Shown one piece after another: positions 50,323-59,311 of a stretch of DNA of 64,000 nt (position 1 is its first letter; the number at the start of each line of letters is the position of its first letter). The notes under the pieces were generated by a model, which saw only the letters and a list, made by a program, of their open reading frames with translations, was not told the DNA's origin and searched no databases. The DNA is from CAWGJC01 sp965276665 (GTDB taxonomy: Bacteria > Pseudomonadota > Alphaproteobacteria > Acetobacterales > Acetobacteraceae). The position numbers and the translations under genes are program-made. The stretch lies in assembly GCA_965276665.1 (NCBI GenBank), contig OZ255620.1, forward strand, positions 3,286,001 through 3,350,000. Direction: 5' to 3'.

Positions 50323-51250
50323 GAGGCTGTCTCTGAACGCTAGTGAATGGGGTGGGAGGCCGCGGTCGGATGTGGTTCCAACAGGTTGTCGAGACCGAGT
50401 TGGATGAACATCCTGATGTGGACCGCAGCCACCCGTGCGCAGCATATGCGTGACGGGCTCCGCTTTGCCGGTGACCTGACCGATGCCGAATGGGCGGTGC
50501 TGGAGCCGCTTCTGCCCCCTCCTGCTGGCAGCGGACGGCCGCCTGAGTGGCCGATGCGCGAGATCGTCAACGCGATCTTCTATGTCCTTCGCGGTGGCAT
50601 CGCGTGGCGGATGCTGCCGCCCTGCTTTCTGCCGCGGCAGACGGTCTATGGCTGGTTCGCGACGTGGCGGCGTGCTCGCGTGTGGGAAGCGATCACGCAT
50701 CGGTTGGTCATGCTCGACCGGGAGCGGGTTGGGCGCGAGGCGAGCCCAAGCGGGGGTGTCATCGACAGCTAGAGCGTCAAGACCACCGAGGCGGGCGGCC
50801 CGCAAGGGTACGACGCTGGCAAGAAGGTGCTCGGTCGCAAGCGACACGCCATGGTCGACACGGACGGCCGTCCGCTGGTGCTGCAGGTGCATCCCGCATC
50901 CGTCCAGGATCGCGACGGAGCCGTGCCGCTGCTGAAGGCATCCCATCGCAGCTTTCCGTTCGTGGAGCGCGTCTTCGCCGACAGCGCCTATGCGGCCGAG
51001 CGCGTCGCCGACGCCACCTGCATCGCCGTGGAGATCGTCCGCAAAGCAGCCGGTCAGGTTGGCTTTGCTGTCCATCCGCGTCGCTGGGTGGTCGAGAGGA
51101 GCTTCGCCTGGCTGAATCGCAACCGCCGGCTCGCCAAGGGCTTCGAGAAGACGATCGCGTCCGCGACAGCCTTCCTCTACACCGCTTCAGCCATGCTGCT
51201 CATCAGGCGAGTAGCTCGTTGCACATAAGTTCAGAGTCAGACTCAGACTC
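50323..51250 (+). mobile_element. IS5-family element (IS1031-like), 928 bp
   Basis: The left end GAGGCTGTCTCTGAAC is an imperfect match to the inverted right end (GAGTCTGACTCTGAAC). Both ends are flanked by TTA (50320-50322 and 51251-51253), the target duplication typical of this group. The right tip has an extra AGACTC hexamer. The element interrupts the hsdR remnant on its right. Confidence 0.82.
50416..51228 (+). pseudogene. IS5 transposase with one amber codon
   Basis: One continuous frame interrupted only by TAG at 50770-50772, where relatives have Gln in the phrase GVIDSQSVKTTEAGG. Before it: DLTDAEWAVLEPLLPP, GGIAWRMLPP. After it: YDAGKKVLGRKRHAMVDTDG, DSAYAAERV and the catalytic end WVVERSFAWLNRNRRLAK. 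A single CAG to TAG change explains the break. Starts MWTAATRAQHMRDGLRFAG; an upstream ATG at 50404 is possible. Confidence 0.88.
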
Positions 51251-51710
51251 TTATACTGCGCCTCGGCATGGGCGACGGTCTGGCCGGTCAGGCTGTTCTT
51301 GAGCTCGAAGGTGGCGAGCGGCACGCCGTTGATGAACAAGCCCAGGTCGAGCGCACGACGGGCGGTATCCAGCGAATAGCCGAGTTGCCGTGTGACGGAG
51401 AAACGATTGGCGGCGAAGCGCGTGGCCACAGCCGTGTTGCCCGATGACGGGAGAGGAAAATACAGCTTCACCTCATGCGGCCGCGGCGGACGCCGGAGCG
51501 CAACACGTCGATCACGCCGCGCGCGGTGATCTCGTCCCTCACGCGGGCCAGAAATGCGTGCCGTACCGGCGTGTCAGTGTCGATCGACAACGGACTGACA
51601 AGGTCGGGTTGGGTTGGGTGGATGAACGCCGCGAGCTGGGCGAGGTCAAGCGCGTACGCCCTGTCGTAGTCGTCCCGGCGTCCCTCGATTTAGTCGCCGG
51701 GACCGGTGAA
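51251..51710 (-). pseudogene. hsdR fragment (type I restriction subunit, N-terminal part)
   Basis: Minus-strand pieces match the HsdR N-terminal nuclease region: ALDLAQLAAFIHPTQPDLVS, then VRDEITARGVIDVLRSGV, a frame change near 51471, then KLYFPLPSSGNTAVATRFAA, NRFSVTRQLGYSLD and LGLFINGVPLATFELKNSL, the last carrying the conserved E-x-K of the nuclease. It stops at the IS5 element; the helicase part and hsdM/hsdS are absent. Confidence 0.75.
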
Positions 51711-51839
51711 GGGCGCGGTCTCCTCCGACAGGCTTGGTGTTGATGATGCCCGCGCGGGCGCGGTGTCCGTGAGCGCCGCGACGATGAGCGTTCCAGCCCG
51801 CCCCGCTGATGTCAGTGGACCTGCTCAAGCGCGTCCTCC

Positions 51840-52064
51840 ATGTTTTCTTCGTCGGACGGCATATCGGCCGAAAGGTCCAGTCCCTCGATCGCTGCGGCCT
51901 CCACTTGGCGGCGCAAAGTGCAGGAACTGGCGAAGACGGGGGCGATCCCAAGCGCGGCCAAGTTGGGCGGCGTCTGGACTTTTGATCCGATGGCGGTCAA
52001 GGCTTGGATCGAGGAGCGGAGGGACACGGCATGCCGGCTAAGCTGCCCGCCAACTGCTATTGGC
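51840..52064 (+). pseudogene. Excisionase-like helix-turn-helix remnant
   Basis: The frame contains KVQELAKTGAIPSAAKLGG and VWTFDPMAVKAWIEERRD, the pattern of HTH_17/excisionase proteins that precede integrases. The beginning does not align and the frame runs on into the integrase, so a frameshift has probably removed its normal end. Confidence 0.5.
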
Positions 52065-53098
52065 GCGGTCCAGTCCTATGGGCGCCTCCACCTTGACGGA
52101 CGAGAGTATCGACGCAGTCTTCGAACGGCTGATCCGAAGGAAGCGCGCCTCAGCTTCTCTGCGTGGCGCCAAAACTTGAACGGGCGGCCATCGGCTATGA
52201 AGCGGGTCACTCGTTCAAGGTCGCGGTCCTCCGCTGGGAACGCGAAGTCTTCTCCGGGTCCGTAAAGCCATCTGTTGTCGAGCGCTATCTTACCAGCATC
52301 GTCGTAATGGAGCCCGTCTTCGGGCGCACGAACATCGACGCGAAGGCGATCGCGTCATACATCAGCAGCCGATCAGGACGGGTGGCGAACTCGACGATCA
52401 GGCGCGATTTGACCGCCCTCTCCCGCTTGCTATCCGCCTGCATTGCGTGGGGGTGGATTTCGGAAAACCCGGCCCGACGTTCGATCGCTCTATCATTCGG
52501 CAGGTGAGCCGCGAGTTGGTGATCCCGACCGATGACGAGCTTGCCACTGTTCTAGCACGAGCGCCCGACGCGATGGCAAACGTCCTGCGGTTGCTGTCTG
52601 AGACTGGCATGCGTGAGGCTGAGGCGGTAACGCTTGAGCGAACCGACGTGGACCACGAGCGCAGGCAAATCACGTTGAGCAGGACCAAGACTGGCCGTCC
52701 CCGCGCCATCAACTGGGCCACGCCCGGCGGTGATGCCGGGCTGGTGTTGGCGACGCTGCCGGTTGTGCTGCATTGCCCTTATCTTTTCCCTAATCGCAAT
52801 GGCGTCCCCTTATGCGGGGTTCGCAGTCGATTTCGGCAATCTCATGCGTCGTACGATGCAGATCGAGGCGAACGCCGGGCGTCCCTTTCGTCTTTTCCGG
52901 GTGCACGATCTGCGGCACTGTTTCGCGATTCGATGGCTGAAATCAGGCGGCGACATTTACCGACTGTCCCGGCATCTAGGGAACGCCAGCCTCAAAACGA
53001 CAGAGCTGTATCTGCGCTACTTGACCGACGAGGAATTGGATCGCATCAGGGGCGTGGAACGGATTGCACTTGGCCAACGGATGGCACAGCAGGTTTGA
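52031..53098 (+). pseudogene. Tyrosine integrase, multiply frameshifted
   Basis: Parts of one integrase occur in order but in alternating frames: MPAKLPANCYWRGPVLW, RLHLDGREYRRSLRTADPKE, the core-binding part (TNIDAKAIASYISSRSGRVA), the first catalytic Arg in LSETGMREAEAVTLERTDVD, then HDLRHCFAIRWLKSGGDIYR, SRHLGNASLKT and the Tyr in ELYLRYL. About four frame changes (near 52083, 52170, 52480 and 52790) separate them. It ends 46 bp before tRNA-Ser(TGA), suggesting an old island integrated nearby. Confidence 0.82.
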
Positions 53099-53144
53099 TC
53101 TGGCACAGATCGGCTTGCTAAAAGCCCATGGATAACGACGAGTT

Positions 53145-53234
53145 GGATGGGTGGCCGAGCGGTTTAAGGCACTGGTCTTGAAAACCGGCGAGCCCGCAAG
53201 GGTTCCGTGGGTTCGAATCCCACCCCGTCCGCCA
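53145..53234 (+). tRNA. tRNA-Ser(TGA)
   Basis: A complete 90-nt class II tRNA with encoded CCA: acceptor GGATGGG with CCCGTCC (one G-T pair), D arm GCCGAGCGGTTTAAGGC, anticodon loop CTTGAAA (anticodon TGA), long variable arm, T arm GTGGGTTCGAATCCCAC, discriminator G. The 219 nt downstream to 53453 contain nothing I recognise. Confidence 0.93.
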
Positions 53235-53453
53235 AATGGCAGCGCAGGCATTTGATTTAATTGATAGATTCTGGACAGGCTGTTTTCGGCCCACACTCAG
53301 GCGCACACCTCTTGCTTATAGCTGGTCGGTTCTGGCCCGCGTTTCACCGGTCCGACCTCAAGAACTCCGCTGTGGCCGAGGAGGGTGATCCGGAAGGGTA
53401 AGTGGCGTCCCGATCTCGTTCCGATGTAGCATCCTCTCGCTCCGGAGGTTGCT

Positions 53454-54800
53454 ATGCTCTTTTCTCGATACCTGATCCTTCTACTCCTACTCGCCGCCGT
53501 TCCCCGCGTCGCCCACGCCATCGGACCGAGCTTCGACTGCGCCGTCGTGCACTCGCCGGTCGCGCAGGTGATCTGTTCTGACTCAGCGATGTCGCAGGAG
53601 GATCTTCGGTACGCTCAAGCCTATTACGCTCTCCGCCAGCAAGTCGGGGCGGCCGGCTGGAAGGCGCTGACACAAGAGGCGATAGCGTTTGAGCATGCCG
53701 CTGCTGCTCAGTGTGGGATCCCGGATAGCGGCGCACCTGCTGATACAGCGGCGGCGGCCTCATGCTTGCGGGACGCTTATGAGAAGCAGCAAGTGGCCTG
53801 GCGGTCCAGGCTCACGGGCGCGGCGGCCGAAGAGGCGGATCGGCCGATTGACGAGCATCTGTCACTGCAGGGTGACCTGATCCGCATGGGGTTGCTTCCG
53901 CAGACCGCCAAGGCTGATGGCGTTTACGGCGAGGCAATGCGAGCGGCGATCTTGAAGTGGCAGAGTATCACCGGCCATTCGGAAAATGGTTTCCTGAGCG
54001 AGGCTGACGCTGCCGGCATGCGGTCGAACGACAAATCGAAAGCCGCTGATCTCCCGTCACCCTCCTCTGGCTCGGCTACTAAAGGTGAGGTGGCGGGTTC
54101 AGCCGGAGCCAGTAGCATGATCGGCTACGGCAACAGCGCCGGTGAGGAGGCTCCGATCGCGTCGCAGTCGGGCATCGGAACTTCCAGTGCGAAGATCACA
54201 ATCATCATCGGTTGGAGCGACCGGATCCATTATTGCAATGAGCAATACCCAGATAATGCAGTGGGTCGGGATAACTGTCTCGGCTACGAACGGAGCAGCT
54301 TCAAAGGCGCAGAGTCGTTAACTGCGACCGCAGACTGCGAAACGGGGGCATTTGCCGATTTTGAAGGGAGGCACCTGACCTACGCTGGCGAGCGGGCCAA
54401 GAAAATCGGAGAACAGTCCTACACCGTGTCTGTGATCGATTATGAGGGCTTCCAGCTTGGTGATTACGGCTATATCGGTGCAAGCACGTCCGCGGATGAG
54501 TACAAGGCCATGTGTCCCGCTGGCCGACCGCTGGGTCCCCCCCTTGAAGAGCTTTCCCTTCCCAGCTGCGAAGACCAAGAATTTGCAGACGAGGCTGCTA
54601 AGACAGCTGTCGAGAGTGGCTTTGCTCACCTGTTGAACGTCAAAGCAATTGATGTATGGGACTTGAAGGGAACTGGATCTTTTTGGAATCGAACGACATG
54701 TTCGGCGAAGGTGACGCTTAATAACGGTTACGAGGGGATGCTCTACTATTCGGTCTTCCCGCGCCACGGCAGAATCTTCGTTGAGGCTAGATTAGAATGA
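53454..54800 (+). CDS. Secreted LprI-like protein with peptidoglycan-binding domain
   Basis: A 448-residue exported protein. The signal peptide (MLFSRYLILLLLLAAVPRVAHA) is followed by an LprI/DUF1311-like segment (FDCAVVHSPVAQVICSDSAM, YAQAYYALRQQ), a helical part, and a peptidoglycan-binding type 1 domain near residues 140-185 (LIRMGLLPQTAKADGVYGEA, ILKWQSITG). After a Ser/Gly linker comes a C-terminal domain with several cysteines. LprI proteins inhibit lysozymes, so a cell-wall protection role is plausible. Intact among pseudogenes. Confidence 0.75.
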   Translation: MLFSRYLILLLLLAAVPRVAHAIGPSFDCAVVHSPVAQVICSDSAMSQEDLRYAQAYYALRQQVGAAGWKALTQEAIAFEHAAAAQCGIPDSGAPADTAAAASCLRDAYEKQQVAWRSRLTGAAAEEADRPIDEHLSLQGDLIRMGLLPQTAKADGVYGEAMRAAILKWQSITGHSENGFLSEADAAGMRSNDKSKAADLPSPSSGSATKGEVAGSAGASSMIGYGNSAGEEAPIASQSGIGTSSAKITIIIGWSDRIHYCNEQYPDNAVGRDNCLGYERSSFKGAESLTATADCETGAFADFEGRHLTYAGERAKKIGEQSYTVSVIDYEGFQLGDYGYIGASTSADEYKAMCPAGRPLGPPLEELSLPSCEDQEFADEAAKTAVESGFAHLLNVKAIDVWDLKGTGSFWNRTTCSAKVTLNNGYEGMLYYSVFPRHGRIFVEARLE

Positions 54801-54867
54801 ACCTGGCCCAGCGGATTGATGCACCACCGCTATCCGCCCAGCGCTCACCTCCGGCTACAAGCTCGGC

Positions 54868-55344
54868 ATGCCTCGCCGAACCACCACCGCCCCCGCTGCT
54901 CCCGCGATCCACGCCGTCGCCAAGCTGGCCCGCGGTAGGCCACGGAAGGCCGAGATCGACGCGGACGCGATCCGCGCGCTCGCCGCGCTCGGGTTGAATG
55001 CCACCACGATAGCGGCGCGGCTGGGCCTGTCGCGCCGCACGCTCTTCGAGCGCCTGCAGAACGATCCGGTAGCGCGGGAGGCTTACGACGCGGGACTGGC
55101 CGATCTGGTTGCCACGGCCGGCGCGAAGCTGCGCGAGCTGGTGGAGGCGGGCAATGTCACCGCCCTAATTTTCGTTTTGAAGGAGAAAGGAAGATGGCTT
55201 ACGCCACGAGAGGCATCGCCGGCGCTGCCGGAGGGCGGTCCGGTGATCGACGTTTCGGCCGTCTACACGGGCGGCGAGGCGCAGCGGGCACTGCGGGAGC
55301 AGCACGCGCTTGGGCACCGGGCCGAGGGCGAAGGGGACGGCTGA
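54868..55344 (+). CDS. Helix-turn-helix protein, terminase-small-like
   Basis: A 158-residue basic protein. RGRPRKAEIDADAIRALAAL is followed by a helix-turn-helix (NATTIAARLGLSRRTLFERL), then helices (DAGLADLVATAGAKLRELVE, VTALIFVLKEKGRWL). This layout is found in phage packaging and DNA-binding proteins. Its 3' part overlaps the convergent gene at 55165-55614 by about 180 nt. Function uncertain. Confidence 0.65.
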   Translation: MPRRTTTAPAAPAIHAVAKLARGRPRKAEIDADAIRALAALGLNATTIAARLGLSRRTLFERLQNDPVAREAYDAGLADLVATAGAKLRELVEAGNVTALIFVLKEKGRWLTPREASPALPEGGPVIDVSAVYTGGEAQRALREQHALGHRAEGEGDG

Positions 55345-55614
55345 GCTCGTCCCGCTGGGTGAGCGATCAGGGCCAGTTCGCCCCGATCCTCGTCCCACCA
55401 ATTCAGGCAGGCGGGCGATTCCTCGCGCAATACGCCGGGCTTCGTCCCAATCCAGGGGAGCAGGGGTAATCGCGTTTCTCGCGTTCGGCGCGGCGTACAC
55501 GTAAGCGACCGGCACGGCGTTGGCATCGACGATCCTGTATCCGCCTTCTGTTCGTTCGGCGGTCCAGGGGGCCGGGAAACGGCGAGGCTGTGGAGGTGAG
55601 AAGACGGTGTCCAT
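55165..55614 (-). CDS. Small conserved hypothetical protein, copy 2
   Basis: The first 75 residues (MDTVFSPPQPRRFPAPW, GGYRIVDANAVPVAYVY, WDEARRIARGIARLPELVG) match the protein at 48519-48809. The remaining 70 residues are antisense to the convergent gene, Arg/Leu/Pro-rich and probably a read-through extension after loss of the usual stop. The upstream 40 bp is also shared with copy 1. Confidence 0.7.
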   Translation of the reverse strand: MDTVFSPPQPRRFPAPWTAERTEGGYRIVDANAVPVAYVYAAPNARNAITPAPLDWDEARRIARGIARLPELVGRGSGRTGPDRSPSGTSSAVPFALGPVPKRVLLPQCPLRLAARVDGRNVDHRTALRQRRRCLSWRKPSSFLLQNEN

Positions 55615-55712
55615 GAGAACGGACAGAGAACACCGAGCAGGGGGGCGGAGTCGAGTCGTAAATGGCGCCGATAGCTACACCCACCCTGCATCAGAGTTGG
55701 TGTCGGATCGGC

Positions 55713-56081
55713 TCACGCGATGCAGATGCCCGAGACGGCCACCGGCCGAAACAGGTGCGGGCTTGCGGTCATGCTCTCCGGGTACTCGGCGAGCCGAGCC
55801 CGGAACTCAGGGTTAGCAAAGGCGGCGCGAAAATGCGCGACTGTCTCCCAGACGGCGTAGTTCAGGAAAGTGCCGCTGCCCGCGATGCCGCGGTGCAATT
55901 GGGTCGAGATGAAGCCCGGTTGACGCTTCATGATCGCGGCATCGGTGGCCCAAACAGCAAGGAGCTGGTCGGCATCCTCCGGCGGCACGACGAAAGTGTT
56001 GACCAGAACCACCGGGCCGCCCTCGTTGTTAAGTTGATCGGCCAGCGTGACGGTGCGATCCATCTCAGCAAACTTTGACAT
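55713..56081 (-). CDS. Antibiotic biosynthesis monooxygenase-domain protein
   Basis: A 122-residue ABM-fold protein: VVLVNTFVVPPEDADQLLAV, WATDAAIMKRQPGFISTQLH, TFLNYAVWETVAHFRAAF. Such dimeric ferredoxin-like proteins oxidise quinone-type or aromatic substrates, or degrade haem, without added cofactors. It is co-transcribed with, and overlaps by 17 nt, the upstream MarR gene, which likely controls it in response to a phenolic or quinone ligand. Confidence 0.85.
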   Translation of the reverse strand: MSKFAEMDRTVTLADQLNNEGGPVVLVNTFVVPPEDADQLLAVWATDAAIMKRQPGFISTQLHRGIAGSGTFLNYAVWETVAHFRAAFANPEFRARLAEYPESMTASPHLFRPVAVSGICIA

Positions 56082-56607
56082 CTCGAGTTCCTTCTTTCTT
56101 AACTATGGGACAGACGACGGTGGCGTTGAGCCGGCGTTGCAACTCGCGCAGGAGGACGCCCGCGGCTTCAACGCCCCTGGGCGAAAGCCCAGCTGCCAAG
56201 GCGTCCGCCCAACGTTCCTGACGCGCGCTCGCGGCGCGGTAGGCTGCCTCGCCCCGCTCAGTCATCATGACGAGCATGGCTCGCCGGTGGTGCGGGTTCG
56301 GATCGAGGCGGACGAAGCCATCTTCGCGCATCTCGTCTGTGGAGCGCTGCACGGCTTGCCGGGTCAGGCCCATGTTGCGGGCGAGGTGCGCCACCGGCAG
56401 CGGCACCGGCGAGAGCGCGATGGCACCAAGCACCTGCCAGCGGGCGCTGGTCAACCCAAGGTCACCCACAAGGGCGTCCCCAGAAGCGAGCAGGCAGCCG
56501 TTCAAGCGGAACACGTCGATGACAAGGCCCGTCAACGCTTTGCGCAGGCGGCTCTTGTTCTCGGTGTCGGCAGGGCGGGCTCGGGCCATGCGATCTAGAT
56601 ACGGCAT
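56065..56607 (-). CDS. MarR-family transcriptional regulator
   Basis: A 180-residue regulator with a winged helix: LGLTSARWQVLGAIALSPVP, VAHLARNMGLTRQAVQRSTD, REDGFVRLDPNPHHRRAMLV. ATG 56607 would make the message nearly leaderless relative to the promoter; ATG 56589 is an alternative. It probably represses itself and the monooxygenase gene until a ligand binds. Confidence 0.85.
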   Translation of the reverse strand: MPYLDRMARARPADTENKSRLRKALTGLVIDVFRLNGCLLASGDALVGDLGLTSARWQVLGAIALSPVPLPVAHLARNMGLTRQAVQRSTDEMREDGFVRLDPNPHHRRAMLVMMTERGEAAYRAASARQERWADALAAGLSPRGVEAAGVLLRELQRRLNATVVCPIVKKEGTRDVKVC

Positions 56608-56614
56608 ATACAAC

Positions 56615-56643
56615 ATAGTGTCAATACGACAGCGTGTTGTCAA
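56615..56643 (-). promoter_or_regulatory. Promoter of the marR operon
   Basis: On the minus strand TTGACA (56638-56643) and CACTAT (56615-56620) are separated by 17 bp. A second TTGACA lies within the spacer, and ACAACA/TGTTGT form a wide inverted repeat around the region, a possible MarR site. Confidence 0.6.
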
Positions 56644-56778
56644 TAGGCTGAAAGGACGCATCGGTTAGGACGCGTGACATCCAGAAGCAGATTACCGGGC
56701 GGCCCAGCCGCGGGGTCGTCGGGGAGATCGCCAAACGTGCCCGGGCCACGCTGCCTCAAGCCTTGTGACCACTCTTTA
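56644..56778. other. Remnant sequence left of IS21
   Basis: A 135-nt stretch between the marR promoter and the IS21 end. In one plus-strand frame it reads DIQKQITGRPSRGVVGEIAK and ends ATLPQAL then TGA, which looks like the tail of a lost gene. Not identified; it is not the missing part of the mcrB-like gene across the IS. Confidence 0.35.
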
Positions 56779-56969
56779 TGTCAATCGGCGCGGAAACGGG
56801 CCCCTCTATCGGCGTGCAAAAGGGACCCCTTTGTTTGGGCTTGTGCCTGTAGTCCATAGGGGGGACCCGCGCGCCGCGGAGCGCCCTTTAAAGAGGCTGG
56901 TGGAGCGGCGCGTGGGGGGTTCCTGTGGGCCCACCGGTGCAAGCCCGGGGGTGGGGTCTGGGGAGGGGG

Positions 56970-57701
56970 TCAGGCGCGGTTTTTGAAGCGCCAGCTCTCG
57001 TTGCCGGTCTCGACGATGTCGCAGTGATGGGTGAGACGATCGAGCAGCGCGGTCGTCATCTTGGCGTCGCCGAACACGGTAGGCCATTCGCCAAAGGCCA
57101 GGTTGGTGGTGACGATCACCGAGGTCTGTTCGTAGAGGCGGCTGATCAGATGGAACAGCAGCTGATCGCCGGATTGGGCAAATGGCAGGTAACCCAGTTC
57201 GTCGAGCACCACGAAATCCATCCGGCAGAGATAGTCCGCCATTCGACCCTGACGGCCGGCGCGTCCCTCCGCCTCGAGCCGGTTGACCAGATCGACGACG
57301 GTGAAGAACCGGCCGCGGGCGCCGTCGCGGATGCAGGCGCGCGCGATGGCGATCGCAAGATGGGTCTTGCCGGTGCCGGTGCCGCCGATCAGCACGACGT
57401 TGCGCTGATGCGCCAGGAATTCGGCGCCGGCGAGCTCACGCACCAGCGTCTCGTTGATCGGCGTGCCGTCAAAGGCGAAGTCGTCGACGTCCTTGGCCAG
57501 CGGCAGCTTGGCGATGGTGATCTGGTAGCGGATCGAGCGCGCCTGCTTCTCGGTGATCTCGGCCGTCAGCAGATCGCCGACGATGCGGGCAGGCTCATGC
57601 TGGCGCTTCACCGCGGTGCCGATGATCTCGTCATAGGCGGCCTTCATGCCATAGAGCTTCAGATCCGCCATGGCGGTCAGGATCTCGGATCTTTCTATCA
57701 A
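56970..57701 (-). CDS. istB: IS21 helper ATPase IstB
   Basis: A 243-residue AAA+ ATPase: helical N-terminus (LKLYGMKAAYDEI), Walker A LIGGTGTGKTHLAIAIARA, Walker B FVVLDELGYLPF, sensor VIVTTNLAFGEW. It overlaps istA by 4 nt. It assists the IstA transposase in target selection and strand transfer. Intact. Confidence 0.95.
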   Translation of the reverse strand: MIERSEILTAMADLKLYGMKAAYDEIIGTAVKRQHEPARIVGDLLTAEITEKQARSIRYQITIAKLPLAKDVDDFAFDGTPINETLVRELAGAEFLAHQRNVVLIGGTGTGKTHLAIAIARACIRDGARGRFFTVVDLVNRLEAEGRAGRQGRMADYLCRMDFVVLDELGYLPFAQSGDQLLFHLISRLYEQTSVIVTTNLAFGEWPTVFGDAKMTTALLDRLTHHCDIVETGNESWRFKNRA

Positions 57702-59197
57702 CTGGCTCTCCTCAGACCGTCATACCGTGCGCAATCAGCGACTGGCGCATGGCGCAGTCGAAGCGCGTCCGGGGTCATGATGGTGATCGGCGCCGCCGGC
57801 TCGCGGTGCCGAGACAGGATGTTGAGCACCACGTCGGCCGAGTGGGTCCCCTCGCGCAACGCTTCCACGCAGGCGGCCTCCACGGCGGCCAGGCCATCGC
57901 TCAGCACGGCGGCGAGGATGGCCACCATCTGGCGATCGCCATCGGCCGTGCCGGCCAGCTTGCGGCGGATCCGCTCGAGGCCGGCCGGCAGCAGCCAGTC
58001 CTTGAATGGCGCGCCATTGCGGAGCGCGCCCGGCTTGCGCGCCAGAACCGGGACGTAGTGCCAGGGGTCGAACACCGTCTGATCCCGGCTAAAACATCGG
58101 CGGTGCTCGCCAACGAGCTTCCCGTCCTGACGGAGTTCGATCCGCTCGGCATAGGCACGGATCTCGACCGGCCGCCCGACTGCATGCGCCGATACCGAGT
58201 AGCGGTTGTTGTCGAACCGAACCAGGCAGGTCTTCGAGACCGAGGCAGGTAGCGCGTGGAAGCCGTCGAAGCGCCCGGTATACGGCACCAGAGCCGTGCG
58301 CTCGGCCTCGAACACCGACCAGATCGTCTGGTCGCGCAACTCGGGATGTCGGTGTGCCCGGGCATAGGCGACGCACTTGTCCAACAACCAGGCATTCAGC
58401 TCGTCGTAGCTCTTGACCCGCACGCGCGGCGAAAAGAACCGCTCCCGCACTACACCAACCTGATCCTCAACCTGACCTTTCTCCCATCCTGCCGCCGGCG
58501 TGCAGGCGGCGGGCTCGATCAGGTAGTGGCTGCACATCTGCAGGAACCGGCGATTATAGGCCCGCTCGCGACCGACAAAGATCGCGTCCACCGCTGCTTT
58601 GAGGTTGTCGTAGATGCCGCGCGTGCAGGTCCCGCGGAAGAATGCAAATGCACGGTCGTGTGCGTCGAACACCATTTCCTGCGTCTCGCGCGGATACGCC
58701 CGCACGAACAACATTCGGCTATGGCACAGCCGCAAATGCGCGACTTTCACCGTCACCGTCGTGCCACCTATCAGCACGACCTCGTGGCTCCAGTCGAACT
58801 GGTAAGCTTCTCCAGGTGCGAAGCTCAGCGGCACATATGCCGCCGCCGAGGTCGACACCTGCTCGCGTCGCCACGCCCGCGCATACCGCCGAACCGCGTC
58901 ATAGCCGCCCTCGTAACCCAGTCCACGCAGCTCCTCGAAAACCCGGATCAGCGTCAGCCGCTCTCGACCAGGTCGCCCCTCATTGGCCGCAAGCAGCCGG
59001 TCCAATTCCTCCCGCCACGGCCCGAGCCGCGGCATCGGCTGCTGCTCGCGTTCGTAACGAAACTCCGTCGCCTCCGACCGCAACACCTTGCGCACGACCT
59101 TCCGCGACACCCGCAGCTCGCGGCAGATCGCCTTGATCGACTTCCCCTGTACAAAATACGCCCGCCGGATCCGCGCAATCGTCTCCACCACCAGCAT
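57698..59197 (-). CDS. istA: IS21 transposase IstA
   Basis: A 499-residue DDE transposase from ATG 59197. N-terminal helix-turn-helix (IKAICRELRVSRKVVRKVL), catalytic domain with FDWSHEVVLIGG (first Asp), TRGIYDNLKAAVDAIF (second Asp) and GWEKGQVEDQVG (Glu). The C-terminal beta-barrel follows (NRYSVSAHAVGRPVEIRAY). An upstream in-frame start at 59221 exists. Appears intact. Confidence 0.95.
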   Translation of the reverse strand: MLVVETIARIRRAYFVQGKSIKAICRELRVSRKVVRKVLRSEATEFRYEREQQPMPRLGPWREELDRLLAANEGRPGRERLTLIRVFEELRGLGYEGGYDAVRRYARAWRREQVSTSAAAYVPLSFAPGEAYQFDWSHEVVLIGGTTVTVKVAHLRLCHSRMLFVRAYPRETQEMVFDAHDRAFAFFRGTCTRGIYDNLKAAVDAIFVGRERAYNRRFLQMCSHYLIEPAACTPAAGWEKGQVEDQVGVVRERFFSPRVRVKSYDELNAWLLDKCVAYARAHRHPELRDQTIWSVFEAERTALVPYTGRFDGFHALPASVSKTCLVRFDNNRYSVSAHAVGRPVEIRAYAERIELRQDGKLVGEHRRCFSRDQTVFDPWHYVPVLARKPGALRNGAPFKDWLLPAGLERIRRKLAGTADGDRQMVAILAAVLSDGLAAVEAACVEALREGTHSADVVLNILSRHREPAAPITIMTPDALRLRHAPVADCARYDGLRRAS

Positions 59198-59311
59198 CCC
59201 AATCCGGCCCCCGCACCACAACGAGAGCCATCGTGAACCCCACCGTCAGAGGGGTCCCTTTCGGACGCCGATCAACACTCCAACAGGGTCCCTATTCCAC
59301 GCCGATCAACA

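Larger units (their letters stand above)
56779..59311 (-). mobile_element. IS21-family element, about 2.53 kb
   Basis: The left end begins TGTCAATCGGCGCGGAAA and the right end, inverted, TGTTGATCGGCGTGGAAT. An internal second copy of each motif (near 56801 and 59260) gives the multiple terminal repeats typical of IS21. istA and istB are both intact. I could not see a clear target duplication. The right end lies directly inside an mcrB-like gene. Confidence 0.85.

Noticed and set aside
58256..59236. Plus-strand open frame opposite istA
   Set aside because: Antisense of a clearly intact transposase.
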